The notes under the pieces: generated by a model
The model's database searches: none
What the model was told of the DNA's origin: nothing
What the model saw: the letters and a program-made list of their open reading frames with translations, nothing else
Origin: Streptomyces sp. NRRL WC-3605
Lineage (GTDB): Bacteria > Actinomycetota > Actinomycetes > Streptomycetales > Streptomycetaceae
Length of the DNA stretch: 64,000 nucleotides
Assembly: GCF_001509795.1 (NCBI RefSeq)
Contig: NZ_LLZN01000052.1
Span: 1 to 64,000, forward strand
Reading direction: 5' to 3'
Shown: positions 1 to 8,697 of the stretch, one piece after another
How the letters are laid out: each line of letters starts with the position of its first letter
Position numbering within the stretch: the first letter of the stretch is position 1
Translations under genes and position numbers: made by a program

Positions 1-271
1 CGCCATCACCCGGGACGTGCTGCACGACGAACTCACCCGCATCTGGCGGGAGACCGGCGTCTCCGTCCTCTTCGTGACGCACAACGTCCGCGAGGCCGTG
101 AAGCTCGCCCAGCGGGTCGTCCTGCTCTCGTCACGTCCCGGCCGCGTGGCCCGCGAGTGGACGGTCGGCATCCCGCAGCCGCGCCGCATCGAGGACGCCG
201 AGGTCGCCGAGCTGTCCCGGGAGATCACCGAAGAACTGCGTGGGGAGATCCGCCGCCATGGCCAGCACTGA
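1..271 (+). CDS. ABC transporter ATP-binding protein, C-terminal part (SsuB/TauB-like)
   Basis: The window opens inside this gene; about 89 C-terminal residues are visible, read from base 2. They contain the H-loop of an ABC ATPase (FVTHNVREAV, the switch His following a run of hydrophobic residues) and the typical tail of nitrate/sulfonate/taurine-type ATPases (LSSRPGRV). Walker A, Q-loop, signature and Walker B lie outside the window. The next gene is the matching permease, whose start overlaps the end of this gene by 14 bases. A sirohydrochlorin chelatase follows, so the operon probably serves uptake of sulfonate or another oxidised sulfur source. The substrate is inferred from context. 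Confidence 0.85.
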   Translation, partial: AITRDVLHDELTRIWRETGVSVLFVTHNVREAVKLAQRVVLLSSRPGRVAREWTVGIPQPRRIEDAEVAELSREITEELRGEIRRHGQH

Positions 272-1151
272 GACGACCGCCGCCAAGGACGGCACCGATC
301 TCGCCGGACTCGAGGCGGGCCTGGACGCCCTGGAGACGGTGGACAGCGGCCGCACGCCGTTCCACCGGACCCTCACGCAGAAGGTCCTGCCGCCGGTCGT
401 CGCCGTCCTGCTGGTGCTGGCGTTCTGGCAGTTCCTGGTGTCCTCGGGGATCGCCGACGACCCGACCAAGCTGCCGCCGCCGTCCGCCGTGTGGGACGAG
501 CTGCGCGCCTCGTGGCTGGAGGGCACCCTCCACCAGTACATCTGGACGTCGGTCTCGCGCGGTCTGCTCGGCTTCCTGCTGGCGCTCGCGATCGGCACCC
601 CGCTCGGGCTCGTGGTGGCGCGGGTGCGGTTCGTGCGCGCGGCGATCGGCCCGATCCTGTCCGGCCTGCAGTCGCTGCCGTCCGTGGCCTGGGTGCCGCC
701 CGCCGTGATCTGGCTGGGCCTGAACGACCGGATGATGTTCGCCGTGATCCTGCTGGGCGCGGTGCCCTCGATCGCCAACGGGCTGGTCTCGGGCGTCGAC
801 CAGGTCCCGCCGCTGTTCCTGCGGGCCGGCCGCACGCTCGGCGCGACGGGTCTGAAGGGCACGTGGCACGTGGTGATGCCGGCGGCGCTGCCCGGCTATC
901 TGGCGGGGCTGAAGCAGGGCTGGGCGTTCTCCTGGCGGTCGCTGATGGCCGCGGAGATCATCGCCTCCTCCCCCGACCTGGGCGTGGGCCTCGGCCAGCT
1001 CCTGGAGAACGGCCGCAACACCAGCTCCATGCCCATGGTCTTCTTCGCCATCCTGCTCATCCTGGTCGTCGGCATCGCCATCGACCTGCTGATCTTCAGT
1101 CCGCTGGAGCGCCGGGTGCTGCGCGGCCGCGGTCTGCTGGCAAGGAGCTGA
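258..1151 (+). CDS. ABC transporter permease, sulfonate/taurine type (SsuC-like)
   Basis: A 297-residue integral membrane permease of the nitrate/sulfonate/taurine family. A short acidic N-terminus precedes a first hydrophobic segment at about residues 35-55, and several more follow from about 95 to 285. An EAA-type loop that contacts the ATPase lies near residues 195-225 (LGATGLKG, then a conserved Pro-Gly). The ATG at 258 is chosen over an in-frame GTG at 240 because GGGGAG lies about 10 bases upstream of it. It overlaps the ATPase gene, so the two subunits are probably translationally coupled. No substrate-binding protein is visible; it is probably upstream of the window. Confidence 0.88.
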   Translation: MASTETTAAKDGTDLAGLEAGLDALETVDSGRTPFHRTLTQKVLPPVVAVLLVLAFWQFLVSSGIADDPTKLPPPSAVWDELRASWLEGTLHQYIWTSVSRGLLGFLLALAIGTPLGLVVARVRFVRAAIGPILSGLQSLPSVAWVPPAVIWLGLNDRMMFAVILLGAVPSIANGLVSGVDQVPPLFLRAGRTLGATGLKGTWHVVMPAALPGYLAGLKQGWAFSWRSLMAAEIIASSPDLGVGLGQLLENGRNTSSMPMVFFAILLILVVGIAIDLLIFSPLERRVLRGRGLLARS

Positions 1152-1157
1152 ACTCCC

Positions 1158-1895
1158 ATGACCCGGCCGGTCCTCCTCGTCGTCGCCCACGGCAGCCGAG
1201 ACCCTCGGCATGCCGCGACCGTGCACGCCCTCGTCCGGCGGGTGCGCGCGCTGCGCCCGGGACTGCGCGTGGAGACCGGCTTCCTGGACTTCAACGTGCC
1301 GTCCGTGGGGGGCGTGCTTCAGTCGCTGGCCGCCGAGGGCGTCCGGGACGTCGTGGCGCTGCCCCTGCTGCTGACGCGCGCCTTCCACGCGAAGGCCGAC
1401 ATCCCGGCGGTGCTGCGGGAGGCGCCCGCCAGGCTGCGCGTCCGGCAGGCGGAGGTGCTCGGCCCGTCGCCGCTGCTCCTCGCGGCCCTGGAGCGGCGGC
1501 TGTACGAGGCGGGCCTCACGCCCGCCGACAAGTCCTCGACCGGGGTCGTGCTGGCCTCGGCGGGGTCCACCGACCCGGAGGCGATCGCAGTGATCGCAGA
1601 AATCGCGCGGGAGTGGCGGCACACCGGTTGGTGCGCCGTGCGGCCTGCGTTCGCCTCCGCTGCCCTTCCGCGCACCGAGGACGCCGTCCGTGAACTGCGC
1701 GCCCTCGGCTGTGCGCGGGTGGCCGTGGCGCCGTACGTGCTGGCGCCGGGCCGGCTGCCGGACCGGATCGCGCGGGGCGCGGCCGGCGCGGACGTCCTCG
1801 CGGACGTGCTGGGGGCGGCGCCCGAGGTGGCGCGGCTGCTGCTGCACCGGTACGACGCGGCCCGCAGGCCGGTGCTGACGGCGCTCGGCGCCTGA
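1158..1895 (+). CDS. Sirohydrochlorin chelatase, CbiX/SirB family
   Basis: A 245-residue cytosolic protein with two CbiX-like halves. The N-terminal VVAHGSRDPRH is the signature of this family, with the metal-binding His in the HGS context. A second conserved His-rich stretch is seen at about residues 75-85 (LLLTRAFHAKADIP). The double-domain length fits actinobacterial single-chain enzymes. It inserts Fe(II) into sirohydrochlorin to make siroheme, the cofactor of sulfite and nitrite reductases. It starts 6 bases after the permease stop, so it is the last gene of a sulfur-assimilation operon. It ends 7 bases before a convergent gene. A cobalt chelatase role is possible but less likely here. 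Confidence 0.88.
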   Translation: MTRPVLLVVAHGSRDPRHAATVHALVRRVRALRPGLRVETGFLDFNVPSVGGVLQSLAAEGVRDVVALPLLLTRAFHAKADIPAVLREAPARLRVRQAEVLGPSPLLLAALERRLYEAGLTPADKSSTGVVLASAGSTDPEAIAVIAEIAREWRHTGWCAVRPAFASAALPRTEDAVRELRALGCARVAVAPYVLAPGRLPDRIARGAAGADVLADVLGAAPEVARLLLHRYDAARRPVLTALGA

Positions 1896-1902
1896 GGCCG
1901 GG

Positions 1903-2928
1903 TCAGCCGTCGGTGCGGGCGGCCGCCTCGTCCGCGCGCCGCACCAGCTCCGCCACCGGCATCGACCCCGGCTTCCGGCGCTCGCGCGCGAAGGTGCCGG
2001 CGAGGTGCTGGAGGAGTTCGTTCAGCGGTGTCGGTACGCCGTGCAGGCGGCCCAGCAGGGCGATCTCGCCGTTGAGGTAGTCGGACTCGATCGTGCCGGT
2101 GCCCCGGGCGAGGGACTGCCACGAGGAGCCGCCGCCGCGCGGGACGCCGTCGAGGGGGACGAGGGTGACCTTGTCGCCGCGGACGGCCCGCTGCTCCTCG
2201 GGGCTCGCGTACGCGATCCCGGCGGCCTCCAGGACGGCCGCGCCCTCCTCCTGCACGCGCCGCAGCAGGCCGGTCGCCTCCTCGCCGGCGACGGGCCCGG
2301 TCAGCGCCTCGACCGCGTTGCCGAGGTTGGCCAGCAGTTTGGCGTACTGCCAGCGCGCCACGTCGGGCACGACCGGCGCCTCGAAGTGGGACTTCTCCAG
2401 GTCGGCGGCGATGAGGCGGGCGGTCTCGTCGGTGCCGTGCGGATGGCGGCCGAGGTGCAGGATGCCGGTGAGGGGGGTGCCGGCGGCGGAGACCACGCCC
2501 GGTTCGACGTAGGTGCAGGGCAGCCAGACGCAGACGCCGTACACGCGCCGGAACAGCCGCAGGGCCAGGCGCTGGCTCTCGACGCCGTTCTGCGCGCAGA
2601 CCAGGGGCAGCCGCTCGGCGGCCGTACCGCCGCCGGCGACCGGTGCCGGGCCCCAGGCGCGCAGCGCCGCCTCGGTGTCCTGGGTCTTCACGGCGAGGAC
2701 GAGGACGTCGTCGGGGCGCAGTTCGCCGAGTGCGTCCGGGCCGTCGACGACGGGTATGTGCAGGGTGGGTTCGCCCTCGGGGACCCTGAGCCGCAGGCCG
2801 TGGTCCCGTAGGGCGTCGTGGTGGGCGCCGCGCGCCACGAGGACGACCTCGTGCCCGGCCTCCGCGAGCCGTCCGCCGACGACTCCTCCGACGGCTCCGG
2901 CCCCGATGATGACGTAACGCACGCTCAT
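1903..2928 (-). CDS. 2-dehydropantoate 2-reductase family protein (ApbA/PanE)
   Basis: A 341-residue NADPH-dependent reductase. The N-terminus carries the Rossmann dinucleotide motif GAGAVGG with the usual VLVARG that follows. The central KLLANLGN holds the family's catalytic lysine, and the C-terminal helical domain has the family SDYLNGEI and PLNELL blocks. The family reduces ketopantoate to pantoate for coenzyme A synthesis, though many actinobacterial paralogues have other 2-ketoacid substrates. The ATG at 2928 overlaps the stop of the upstream SnoaL-like gene as ATGA, so it is the third gene of a tightly coupled three-gene operon. An in-frame extension to 2997 is rejected because it would lie wholly within that gene. 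Confidence 0.85.
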   Translation of the reverse strand: MSVRYVIIGAGAVGGVVGGRLAEAGHEVVLVARGAHHDALRDHGLRLRVPEGEPTLHIPVVDGPDALGELRPDDVLVLAVKTQDTEAALRAWGPAPVAGGGTAAERLPLVCAQNGVESQRLALRLFRRVYGVCVWLPCTYVEPGVVSAAGTPLTGILHLGRHPHGTDETARLIAADLEKSHFEAPVVPDVARWQYAKLLANLGNAVEALTGPVAGEEATGLLRRVQEEGAAVLEAAGIAYASPEEQRAVRGDKVTLVPLDGVPRGGGSSWQSLARGTGTIESDYLNGEIALLGRLHGVPTPLNELLQHLAGTFARERRKPGSMPVAELVRRADEAAARTDG

Positions 2929-3296
2929 GCCTCTTCCCCGCCGTACGGCGTTCCTTGGTGGAAGTACATCTGCCAGCCGGTGTCCGTCCGCCGCCACAGC
3001 GAGCTGCGGTGGGCACGGAGCCCGTCGCGTTCGGTGTCGAAGACGAGGTGGACGACGTCGGGGGCGAGCCGGACGCCCTGGATGGGCGAGGTGACGACGT
3101 ACCGGTGCGGGTCGGTGTCCAGGGGCAGCCGGGCCATCGTCGACACCCGGTCCCAGCGCCGGCCGGAGGAGCCGAACTCGTGGAACTGCGGGTGCAGCAG
3201 GGCCCCGAGGAGGTCCGGGGAGCGGCGGACCTCGGGGTCGAGCAGTCTCAGCTCGCCCTCGATGGCGGCCTGGACGGCCGGGTCGCGGTCAGGCAC
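2925..3296 (-). CDS. SnoaL-like/DUF4440 (NTF2-fold) protein
   Basis: A 123-residue cytosolic protein with the pattern of the NTF2-fold DUF4440 family: an N-terminal helix (AAIEGELRLLDPEVR), LLHPQFHEFGSSGRRWDR, and a strand-rich C-terminal half ending in a conserved SLWRRTDTGWQMYFHQGTP. No catalytic function can be assigned from sequence. The GTG start overlaps the stop of the upstream DUF1697 gene by 8 bases, and its own stop overlaps the reductase start by 4, so all three are likely co-translated. Confidence 0.8.
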   Translation of the reverse strand: MPDRDPAVQAAIEGELRLLDPEVRRSPDLLGALLHPQFHEFGSSGRRWDRVSTMARLPLDTDPHRYVVTSPIQGVRLAPDVVHLVFDTERDGLRAHRSSLWRRTDTGWQMYFHQGTPYGGEEA

Positions 3297-3837
3297 CGGT
3301 CATCTCCACGAGTTTCACGACGGTGTTCCAGTTGCGGCTGGTCGCGATCAGGCCCTTGGTGAGCCGGGGGCGCGCCAGGGCCTCGGCGAGCTTGGAGCGG
3401 CCGAGGCCGTCCGGGACGTACAGGTACAGCGCGCGGTCGCCGAGCCGGAACTCCTCCGGCAGATACGCGGCCGGGTCGATCTCGGCGAAGCGCGCGGCGT
3501 CCACGGGCGCGGAGAAATAGGTGACGTGGAGCTGTCTGCCCTCCAGCGTGTCCGCGGGGAACGGGCAGGCGTCGGCCACCGACTTCAGATAGGCGTGGTC
3601 GCGGACGATGACCTCTACGGAGAAGCCGAAGCGCTCCTCGATCGCCCGGGTGATGTCCGCGCCGAGGGAGTCCTCGTCGCCGCGGGCGGCGGTGAACACG
3701 GCCTGCCCGCTCTGCAGGTGGGTGCGGACGCCGTCGAGTCCGAGGCCGGTCAGCAGGGTGCGCAGGTCGGCCATGGGGACCTTCCGGCTGCCGCCCACGT
3801 TGATTCCGCGCAGCAGCGCCGCGTACGTCGTCGTCAT
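3289..3837 (-). CDS. DUF1697 family protein
   Basis: A 182-residue cytosolic protein beginning YAALLRGINVGG, the signature opening of DUF1697. It continues with the family blocks THLQSGQAVF, a central acidic helix, and SRNWNTVVKLVEM near the C-terminus. The biochemical role of the family is not established. It is the first gene of the leftward operon with the SnoaL-like protein and the ketopantoate reductase homologue. The ATG at 3837 has no strong Shine-Dalgarno sequence. Confidence 0.85.
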   Translation of the reverse strand: MTTTYAALLRGINVGGSRKVPMADLRTLLTGLGLDGVRTHLQSGQAVFTAARGDEDSLGADITRAIEERFGFSVEVIVRDHAYLKSVADACPFPADTLEGRQLHVTYFSAPVDAARFAEIDPAAYLPEEFRLGDRALYLYVPDGLGRSKLAEALARPRLTKGLIATSRNWNTVVKLVEMTGA

Positions 3838-4193
3838 CCGGCCACCTTATGGCGGTGCGCGGGCGTTCGTACGGCCGTCGTGCCCCGTGGGGGTGGGCAC
3901 GACGGCCGCAACCGTAAGTTACTTACCGGTCAGCACGAAGCACAAGCTCCTGCGTCCCGGTCGTCCCCACTCGTCCCGGAAGTTGATCCCTGATCGGTGC
4001 CCCCGACCGCCCCGGATAGATGTAAGGGGCCGTCGTCCTCCCCTGAGCGGAGGGCCCGGCGTACGAGGGGATGAGGTCCGCCCGCCGTACTTCACCGGGC
4101 AGCACGACGAGACCGTTCCTCCCGGCCCATAGCGTCGAGAGACGAAAGGTGACGGCAGGGGGTCGTCGCCGCGACCACAGGGGGCAGGCCCTC
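3838..4193. promoter_or_regulatory. Divergent intergenic region with a short palindrome
   Basis: About 355 bases separate the DUF1697 gene (leftward) from the MMPL gene (rightward). At 3914-3926 lies the perfect palindrome GTAAGT-T-ACTTAC in a relatively AT-rich patch. Its size and symmetry fit a TetR/MarR-type operator, and its position suits control of one or both genes. No regulator gene is adjacent. I see no small gene here; possible early in-frame starts of the MMPL gene (4071 and 4149) fall inside this stretch. Confidence 0.4.
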
Positions 4194-6461
4194 ATGGGGA
4201 ACACGGAGACGCGAGTGCGAGGGCTCGCCGCTCGCGCCGGCGGCTGGAGCGCCCGGCATCGATGGACCGCCGTCGGGATCTGGGTGCTGTTCGTCGCCCT
4301 GGCGATGGGCCTCGGTTCGGCGGCGGGCCGGGTCGACGTGACGGACAGCGACCAGCTCAAGGGGGAGACGCACACCGCCGCGCGGATCATCGAGGACGCC
4401 GGCATCGAGGAGCCGGCCGGTGAGAGCGTCCTGATCCAGGCGAAGGGCGGGTCGCTGAAGGCCACCGACCCGGCGTTCCGCGATGCGGTCGACGCGGTCG
4501 TGAAGGCCGTGGAGGGCACCGGCGAGGTCCGGGACGTGACGTCCCCGTACGACACGAAGACCCTCTCCGAGGACGGCCGCAGCGCGCTGGTGCAGTTCGA
4601 CATGCGCGGGGACTCCGACACCGCCGGGGAGCGCGTCGAGCCCGTGCTGAAGGCCGTCGAGGAGGTGCAGAAGGACCACGGGTCGCTGCGGATCGAGGAG
4701 ATCGGCGGCGCCAGCATGATGAAGACGTTCGACGACGCGTTCGGGGACGACTTCCAGAAGGCCGAGTACTCCGCGGTTCCGGTGGCCCTCGGCATTCTGC
4801 TCATCGCCTTCGGCGCGATCGTGGCGGCTCTGCTGCCGGTACTGCTGGCCATCACCGCGATCATGGCGACGATGGGCCTGATGGGCCTCGTCAGCCACGT
4901 CATGCCGATGTCCGACACCGCGAACTCCGTGATGCTGCTGGTCGGTCTGGCCGTCGGCGTCGACTACTGCCTGTTCTACCTGCGCCGCGAGCGCGAGGAG
5001 CGCGAGGCGGGCCGGGACGCGCGGACGGCCCTGCGGGTCGCCGCCGCCACGAGTGGCCACGCGATCATCGTCTCGGGTGTCACGGTGTGCGTGGCGATGG
5101 CGGGCATGCTGTTCACCGGTCTCGCCGAGTTCGAGGCGATGGGGCTGGCCTCGCTGATGGTCGTGGCGGTCGCCATGGTCGGCTCGGTGACCGTGCTGCC
5201 GGCGCTGCTTTCGCTGCTCGGCGGGCGCGTCGAGAAGGGCAAGATCCCGTTCCTGCACCCGCAGAGCCGGCTGCGCCGCAACAAGGGCCGGGTGAACCGG
5301 GAGAGCCGCTTCTGGTCGGCCGTGCTCAAGGCGGTGCTGGCCCGCCCGGTCGTCTCGGTGGTCGTGGCGGCCGGCGCGCTGCTCGCCGTCGCCGCGCCCG
5401 CCGTCGGCATGAAGACCCAGAACCTCACGCTGGACCAGGAGTTCGGCGACTCGCTGCCGATCGTGCAGACGTACAACCGGGTCAACGAGGCCTTCCCGGG
5501 CGGCTCCGAGCCGGCCGAGGTCGTCGTCAAGGCGGACGACATCAACGCCCCCGAGGTGAAGTCGGCGCTCGCCGCCTTCCGTGAGCAGGCGGTCAGTTCG
5601 GGCGCCTCGCGCGGCCCGGTCGACATCAGGCTGCACGACGCGCAGAACGTCGCCTTCGTCTACGTCCCGCTGGTCGGCGGCTCCGACCTGGACAAGGCGG
5701 GCGCGAGCCTGGACAAGCTCCGCGACGAGGTCCGCCCGGCCACGCTCGGCAAGGTCGACGGCCTCGAGGCACCGATCACCGGTCAGGTCGCGGGGTCGAA
5801 GGACTTCAACGACCAGCTGGCCGGAGCGGTCGTCCCGGTCTTCGCGTTCGTCGTCATCTTCGCCTTCGGCCTGATGCTGCTGTCCTTCCGGTCCCTGACG
5901 ATCGCCGCCACCTCGATCGTGCTCAACCTGCTGTCGGTGGGCGCGGCGTACGGCATCCTGGTCGCCGTCTTCCAGCACGGCTGGGGCGCCTCCCTGGTGG
6001 GCGCGGAGGGCGTGGGCGCCATCATCACCTGGCTGCCGCTGTTCCTCTTCGTGATCCTGTTCGGCCTGTCGATGGACTACCACGTGTTCGTGGTCTCGCG
6101 GATCCGTGAGGCGCGGCTGCGCGGCCGGACGACGAAGGACGCCATCCAGCACGGCGTGGTCACCACGGCCGGCGTCGTCACCAGCGCCGCCGTCATCATG
6201 GTCGCCGTCTTCGCGATCTTCGGCACCCTGTCGATGCAGTCCATGAAGCAGATGGGCGTGGGCCTCGCGGCGGCGGTCCTGATCGACGCCACGATCATCC
6301 GGGGCGTGCTGCTCCCGGCGGTGATGGCGCTGCTGGGCGAGCGCAACTGGTACCTGCCGAAGTGGCTGCACCGGCTTCCGGACCTGACCCACGACGAGGC
6401 ACCGGAGGCCGTGACGCGGGACGCGTCGCACGACGACCGGGGCGAGCGGGTCCCCGTCTGA
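4194..6461 (+). CDS. MMPL-family RND transporter
   Basis: A 755-residue inner-membrane exporter with two repeated halves. Each has one N-terminal membrane helix (near residues 22-40 and 380-400), a large extracytoplasmic domain, then five clustered helices. Halves one and two show the family membrane blocks AVGVDYCLFYLRRERE and FGLSMDYHVFVVSRIREAR, whose Asp-Tyr pairs are the proton-relay residues of MMPL proteins. MMPL proteins use the proton gradient to export lipids, siderophores or drugs; the substrate here is unknown. The ATG at 4194 follows AGGGGG. A GTG at 4149 after GAAAG is an alternative. No TetR gene is adjacent, but a palindrome lies upstream. Confidence 0.9.
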   Translation: MGNTETRVRGLAARAGGWSARHRWTAVGIWVLFVALAMGLGSAAGRVDVTDSDQLKGETHTAARIIEDAGIEEPAGESVLIQAKGGSLKATDPAFRDAVDAVVKAVEGTGEVRDVTSPYDTKTLSEDGRSALVQFDMRGDSDTAGERVEPVLKAVEEVQKDHGSLRIEEIGGASMMKTFDDAFGDDFQKAEYSAVPVALGILLIAFGAIVAALLPVLLAITAIMATMGLMGLVSHVMPMSDTANSVMLLVGLAVGVDYCLFYLRREREEREAGRDARTALRVAAATSGHAIIVSGVTVCVAMAGMLFTGLAEFEAMGLASLMVVAVAMVGSVTVLPALLSLLGGRVEKGKIPFLHPQSRLRRNKGRVNRESRFWSAVLKAVLARPVVSVVVAAGALLAVAAPAVGMKTQNLTLDQEFGDSLPIVQTYNRVNEAFPGGSEPAEVVVKADDINAPEVKSALAAFREQAVSSGASRGPVDIRLHDAQNVAFVYVPLVGGSDLDKAGASLDKLRDEVRPATLGKVDGLEAPITGQVAGSKDFNDQLAGAVVPVFAFVVIFAFGLMLLSFRSLTIAATSIVLNLLSVGAAYGILVAVFQHGWGASLVGAEGVGAIITWLPLFLFVILFGLSMDYHVFVVSRIREARLRGRTTKDAIQHGVVTTAGVVTSAAVIMVAVFAIFGTLSMQSMKQMGVGLAAAVLIDATIIRGVLLPAVMALLGERNWYLPKWLHRLPDLTHDEAPEAVTRDASHDDRGERVPV

Positions 6462-6500
6462 CCCGCCCGTCCGTCCGCCCGTTCGTTCGTCCGGACACCG

Positions 6501-6534
6501 GGGCCCGCCGACTCCTCAGGGAGCCGGCGGGCCC
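6501..6534. terminator. Bidirectional stem-loop between convergent genes
   Basis: A 15-base stem with a single A-C mismatch (left arm 6501-6515, right arm 6520-6534) and a TCAG loop lies between the convergent MMPL and glycosyltransferase genes. There is no T-tract, which is usual for Streptomyces terminators. Confidence 0.75.
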
Positions 6535-6542
6535 TCGCCGCG

Positions 6543-7760
6543 TCATGCCCCGGCGCGGGACGCACGGGCGGCGTCCAGCTCGGTCTCGATCAGGTCGGCG
6601 GCTCGGCGGGTGCCGCCTTCCTGGGCCATCTCGGCCTGGATGTCCTTCAGGCGCCGGGCGACCTCGGGGTCGCCGGTGAGGGCGAGGGCCGTCTCGCGCA
6701 GGGCCTCCGCGGTGGCCTCCCCGGTCGGGAGGTGCCGGGCGACACCGAGAGCCTGGAGCATGTCGGCGTTGCCGAACTGGTCCACGGCCTGCGGTACGGC
6801 GATCATCGGGGTGGCCGTGGCCAGGCCCTCCTGGCTGCCGCCCGCGCCGGCGTGGGTGACGAACAGGTCGGCCTGCTTGAGGATCGCCAGCTGCGGGACC
6901 CAGTCGCGCACCTCGACGTTCGGGGGGATCTCCCCGAGTTCGGCGGGGTCGACGTGCCGGCCGACCTGGAGCACCAGGTGCCAGCCGGGCAGTCCGGCGA
7001 AGGCCCGCACGCACTCCCGGTAGAACGCCGGCTGCTTGGTGAACGCCGAGCCGAGGGAGACGAGCGCGACCTTCTCGGCGCCGGCCGGGCGCTGCCAGCC
7101 ACCCTCGGTGGTGCGGTCGCCCTGGCAGGCGCCGACGAAGGAGTACACCCGCTCGTCGACCCGGTCGGCGTTCGGCTGGAGGGCGCGCGGGATGAGGACG
7201 ATCGAGCGGTCGGGGCGGCCGACGAACGGGTCGGGGTGCAGGTCGACGCCGTTCTCCTTGAGCCAGTTCTCGAAGCGCCGGTAGTACGCCTGCCCGCGCT
7301 CCGTCTTCTTCGGTTCGGCCCACATGGGTTCGGCGATCTCCTCCTCGTAGCCCTCCCAGGCGACGAGGTTCGGGGACAGCGAGACGGCGGGCACGCCCCA
7401 GCGGTGCGCGAGGACGCGGGCCGGATAGGAGGTGATGTCGTGCAGGACGAGGTCGGGCTCGTCGCCCTCGTACGCCTCGATCAGCTGCGGGAGGGCCTGG
7501 ATCGCGTCGGCCAGGAACGGCTCGACGTTGTCCAGCAGGGTGCTCCCCCACGCCTCCGGGTCGGCGTCGGGACCGGGCAGCGTGGAGGTCCAGGACTTCG
7601 GCTCGGCGCCGGTCGCGGCGACCTTCTCTGCGAAGACCGGCGGAACGGCGTAGGTGACGCGGTGCCCGCGCGCCACGAGTTCTCGGATCACCTCGAGGCT
7701 GGGGTTCACGTGTCCGTGGGCGGCGATGGAGAACATGGCGATGTGCGCGGGACTGGTCAT
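6543..7760 (-). CDS. mgt: Macrolide glycosyltransferase (Mgt/OleD family, GT1)
   Basis: A 405-residue GT1 enzyme that transfers glucose from UDP-glucose to the desosamine 2'-OH of macrolides and so inactivates them. The N-terminal acceptor domain begins [18 protein letters not shown] with the catalytic His of this family. The C-terminal donor domain carries the [12 protein letters not shown] segment and [11 protein letters not shown], the UDP-sugar-binding signature. It is 44 bases downstream of an Erm-type methyltransferase, the same order as lrm-mgt in S. lividans. The ATG at 7760 is preferred; an ATG at 7772 is also in frame. A perfect 19-base inverted repeat lies just upstream (7775-7793). 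It ends against a strong terminator. Confidence 0.92.
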   Translation of the reverse strand: MTSPAHIAMFSIAAHGHVNPSLEVIRELVARGHRVTYAVPPVFAEKVAATGAEPKSWTSTLPGPDADPEAWGSTLLDNVEPFLADAIQALPQLIEAYEGDEPDLVLHDITSYPARVLAHRWGVPAVSLSPNLVAWEGYEEEIAEPMWAEPKKTERGQAYYRRFENWLKENGVDLHPDPFVGRPDRSIVLIPRALQPNADRVDERVYSFVGACQGDRTTEGGWQRPAGAEKVALVSLGSAFTKQPAFYRECVRAFAGLPGWHLVLQVGRHVDPAELGEIPPNVEVRDWVPQLAILKQADLFVTHAGAGGSQEGLATATPMIAVPQAVDQFGNADMLQALGVARHLPTGEATAEALRETALALTGDPEVARRLKDIQAEMAQEGGTRRAADLIETELDAARASRAGA

Positions 7761-7774
7761 GGGTCCGACCATAG

Positions 7775-7793
7775 ACGAGACGATACGTCTCGT
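7775..7793 (-). promoter_or_regulatory. Perfect inverted repeat between lrm and mgt
   Basis: ACGAGACG-ATA-CGTCTCGT: two perfect 8-base arms around three bases, ending 14 bases before the mgt start codon and 11 bases after the lrm stop. It could be a protein operator for an internal promoter, or an RNA hairpin affecting mgt translation or mRNA decay. Confidence 0.55.
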
Positions 7794-7804
7794 GCAACCT
7801 GTGG

Positions 7805-8584
7805 TCACGACGCCAGCACCTCGTGCAGCCTCAGCCAGGTCCACGGCGGCACCTCCCCCACCAGGACGTCCCGGCCGAGCCCCGCCGCCCGGAACGCCGC
7901 GTCCACCCGCCGCCTCGGCCGGGCCCGCCGCAGCGAGGCGTGCAGTGAGCCGCCGACCCCGGAGAAGCCGAGCTCGACCAGTTCCCGCCAGCCCGCGTAC
8001 GCGCCGGGCGCGACGAGCGGGGTGCGGCGTCGCTCGATCCGGACGATCCCGCCGTCCACCCGGGGCACGGGCCGGAAGCTGTGGCGCCCGACCCGTCCGG
8101 CCAGCCGCCACTCGTGCCGGGGCCAGGTCAGCACGGTCAGCCGGGTCCAGCTGCCGTAGTCGCCGGTGCGCTTGCGGGCGTACTCCAGCTGGGTGAGCAG
8201 GGTGGCGTCGGTGAGGTGCGGGGCCCGCAGACACCAGTCGACGACGTCGGCGGTACGCGAGAAGGGCACGTTCCCGGCGACGGAGAACGGTGTGCGCGGC
8301 GCCCTCGCGCGCAGGAAGTCCTCGCCGAGGACGCGGACGTGCGGGGTGCCCGCGAAGCGCGCGCGCAGGGCGGGGACGAGTCGCGGGTCGATCTCGTAGG
8401 CGAGGAGGGTGCGGCAGCGCAGGGCGAGCAGCTCGGTCAACGCGCCTTGTCCGGCGCCGACTTCGAGCAGCAGCGGGACGGGGCGGCCGTGGGGCGCGGC
8501 GAGCCGGGCGAGCTGTCCGGCGGCGGCGCGGTCGGCGAGGAAGTTCTGCGAGAGCGCGCGGGAAGCGCGGCTGGGGCGGGCCAT
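7805..8584 (-). CDS. lrm: Erm-type 23S rRNA (adenine-N6) methyltransferase (Lrm-like)
   Basis: A 259-residue SAM-dependent methyltransferase of the KsgA/Erm family. Motifs seen: SQNFLADR at the N-terminus, [11 protein letters not shown] (SAM-binding motif I), the acidic residue of YEIDPRL, and [10 protein letters not shown] (motif IV, the adenine-flipping N-x-P-F). An Arg-rich C-terminal domain follows. Enzymes of this type methylate A2058 of 23S rRNA; monomethylating Lrm gives lincosamide resistance and partial macrolide resistance. Pairing with mgt gives target protection plus drug inactivation. Upstream lie an attenuator-like region, a 38-aa leader ORF and a WblC-type promoter, so expression is probably antibiotic-inducible. 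Confidence 0.92.
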   Translation of the reverse strand: MARPSRASRALSQNFLADRAAAGQLARLAAPHGRPVPLLLEVGAGQGALTELLALRCRTLLAYEIDPRLVPALRARFAGTPHVRVLGEDFLRARAPRTPFSVAGNVPFSRTADVVDWCLRAPHLTDATLLTQLEYARKRTGDYGSWTRLTVLTWPRHEWRLAGRVGRHSFRPVPRVDGGIVRIERRRTPLVAPGAYAGWRELVELGFSGVGGSLHASLRRARPRRRVDAAFRAAGLGRDVLVGEVPPWTWLRLHEVLAS

Positions 8585-8697
8585 GGCCTGCGGTCCTTGT
8601 CTTCCGTGGAGAGGGAGAAGGGCAGCCGAAGGCCCTGACCGGAAGACAGGAGGAAGAAGGGAGGACAGCGGGTCCGCGCGCGATCAGCGATCAGCGA
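8585..8697 (-). promoter_or_regulatory. Leader region of lrm with nested inverted repeats (probable attenuator)
   Basis: This 113-base stretch separates the leader peptide from lrm. It contains an 8-base inverted repeat (8598-8605 TGTCTTCC with 8641-8648 GGAAGACA) enclosing a GC-rich potential hairpin, and polypyrimidine tracts. Three tandem copies of GATCAGC (8682-8702) span the leader stop codon. Together these allow alternative RNA folds downstream of a translated leader, as expected for ribosome-stalling or transcription attenuation of an erm gene. The fold itself was not computed. Confidence 0.55.

Noticed and set aside
225..1847. Long minus-strand open frame antisense to the permease and chelatase genes
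   Set aside because: Composition is Arg/Gly/His-rich shadow sequence with no recognisable domain; the plus-strand genes are clear. The same applies to similar long antisense frames under treY, the MMPL gene, cvnA and treZ.
1903..2928. The PanE-like reductase as an A-factor pathway ketoreductase
   Set aside because: It has the full ketopantoate-reductase signature and lies more than 30 kb from the GBL genes; nothing links them.
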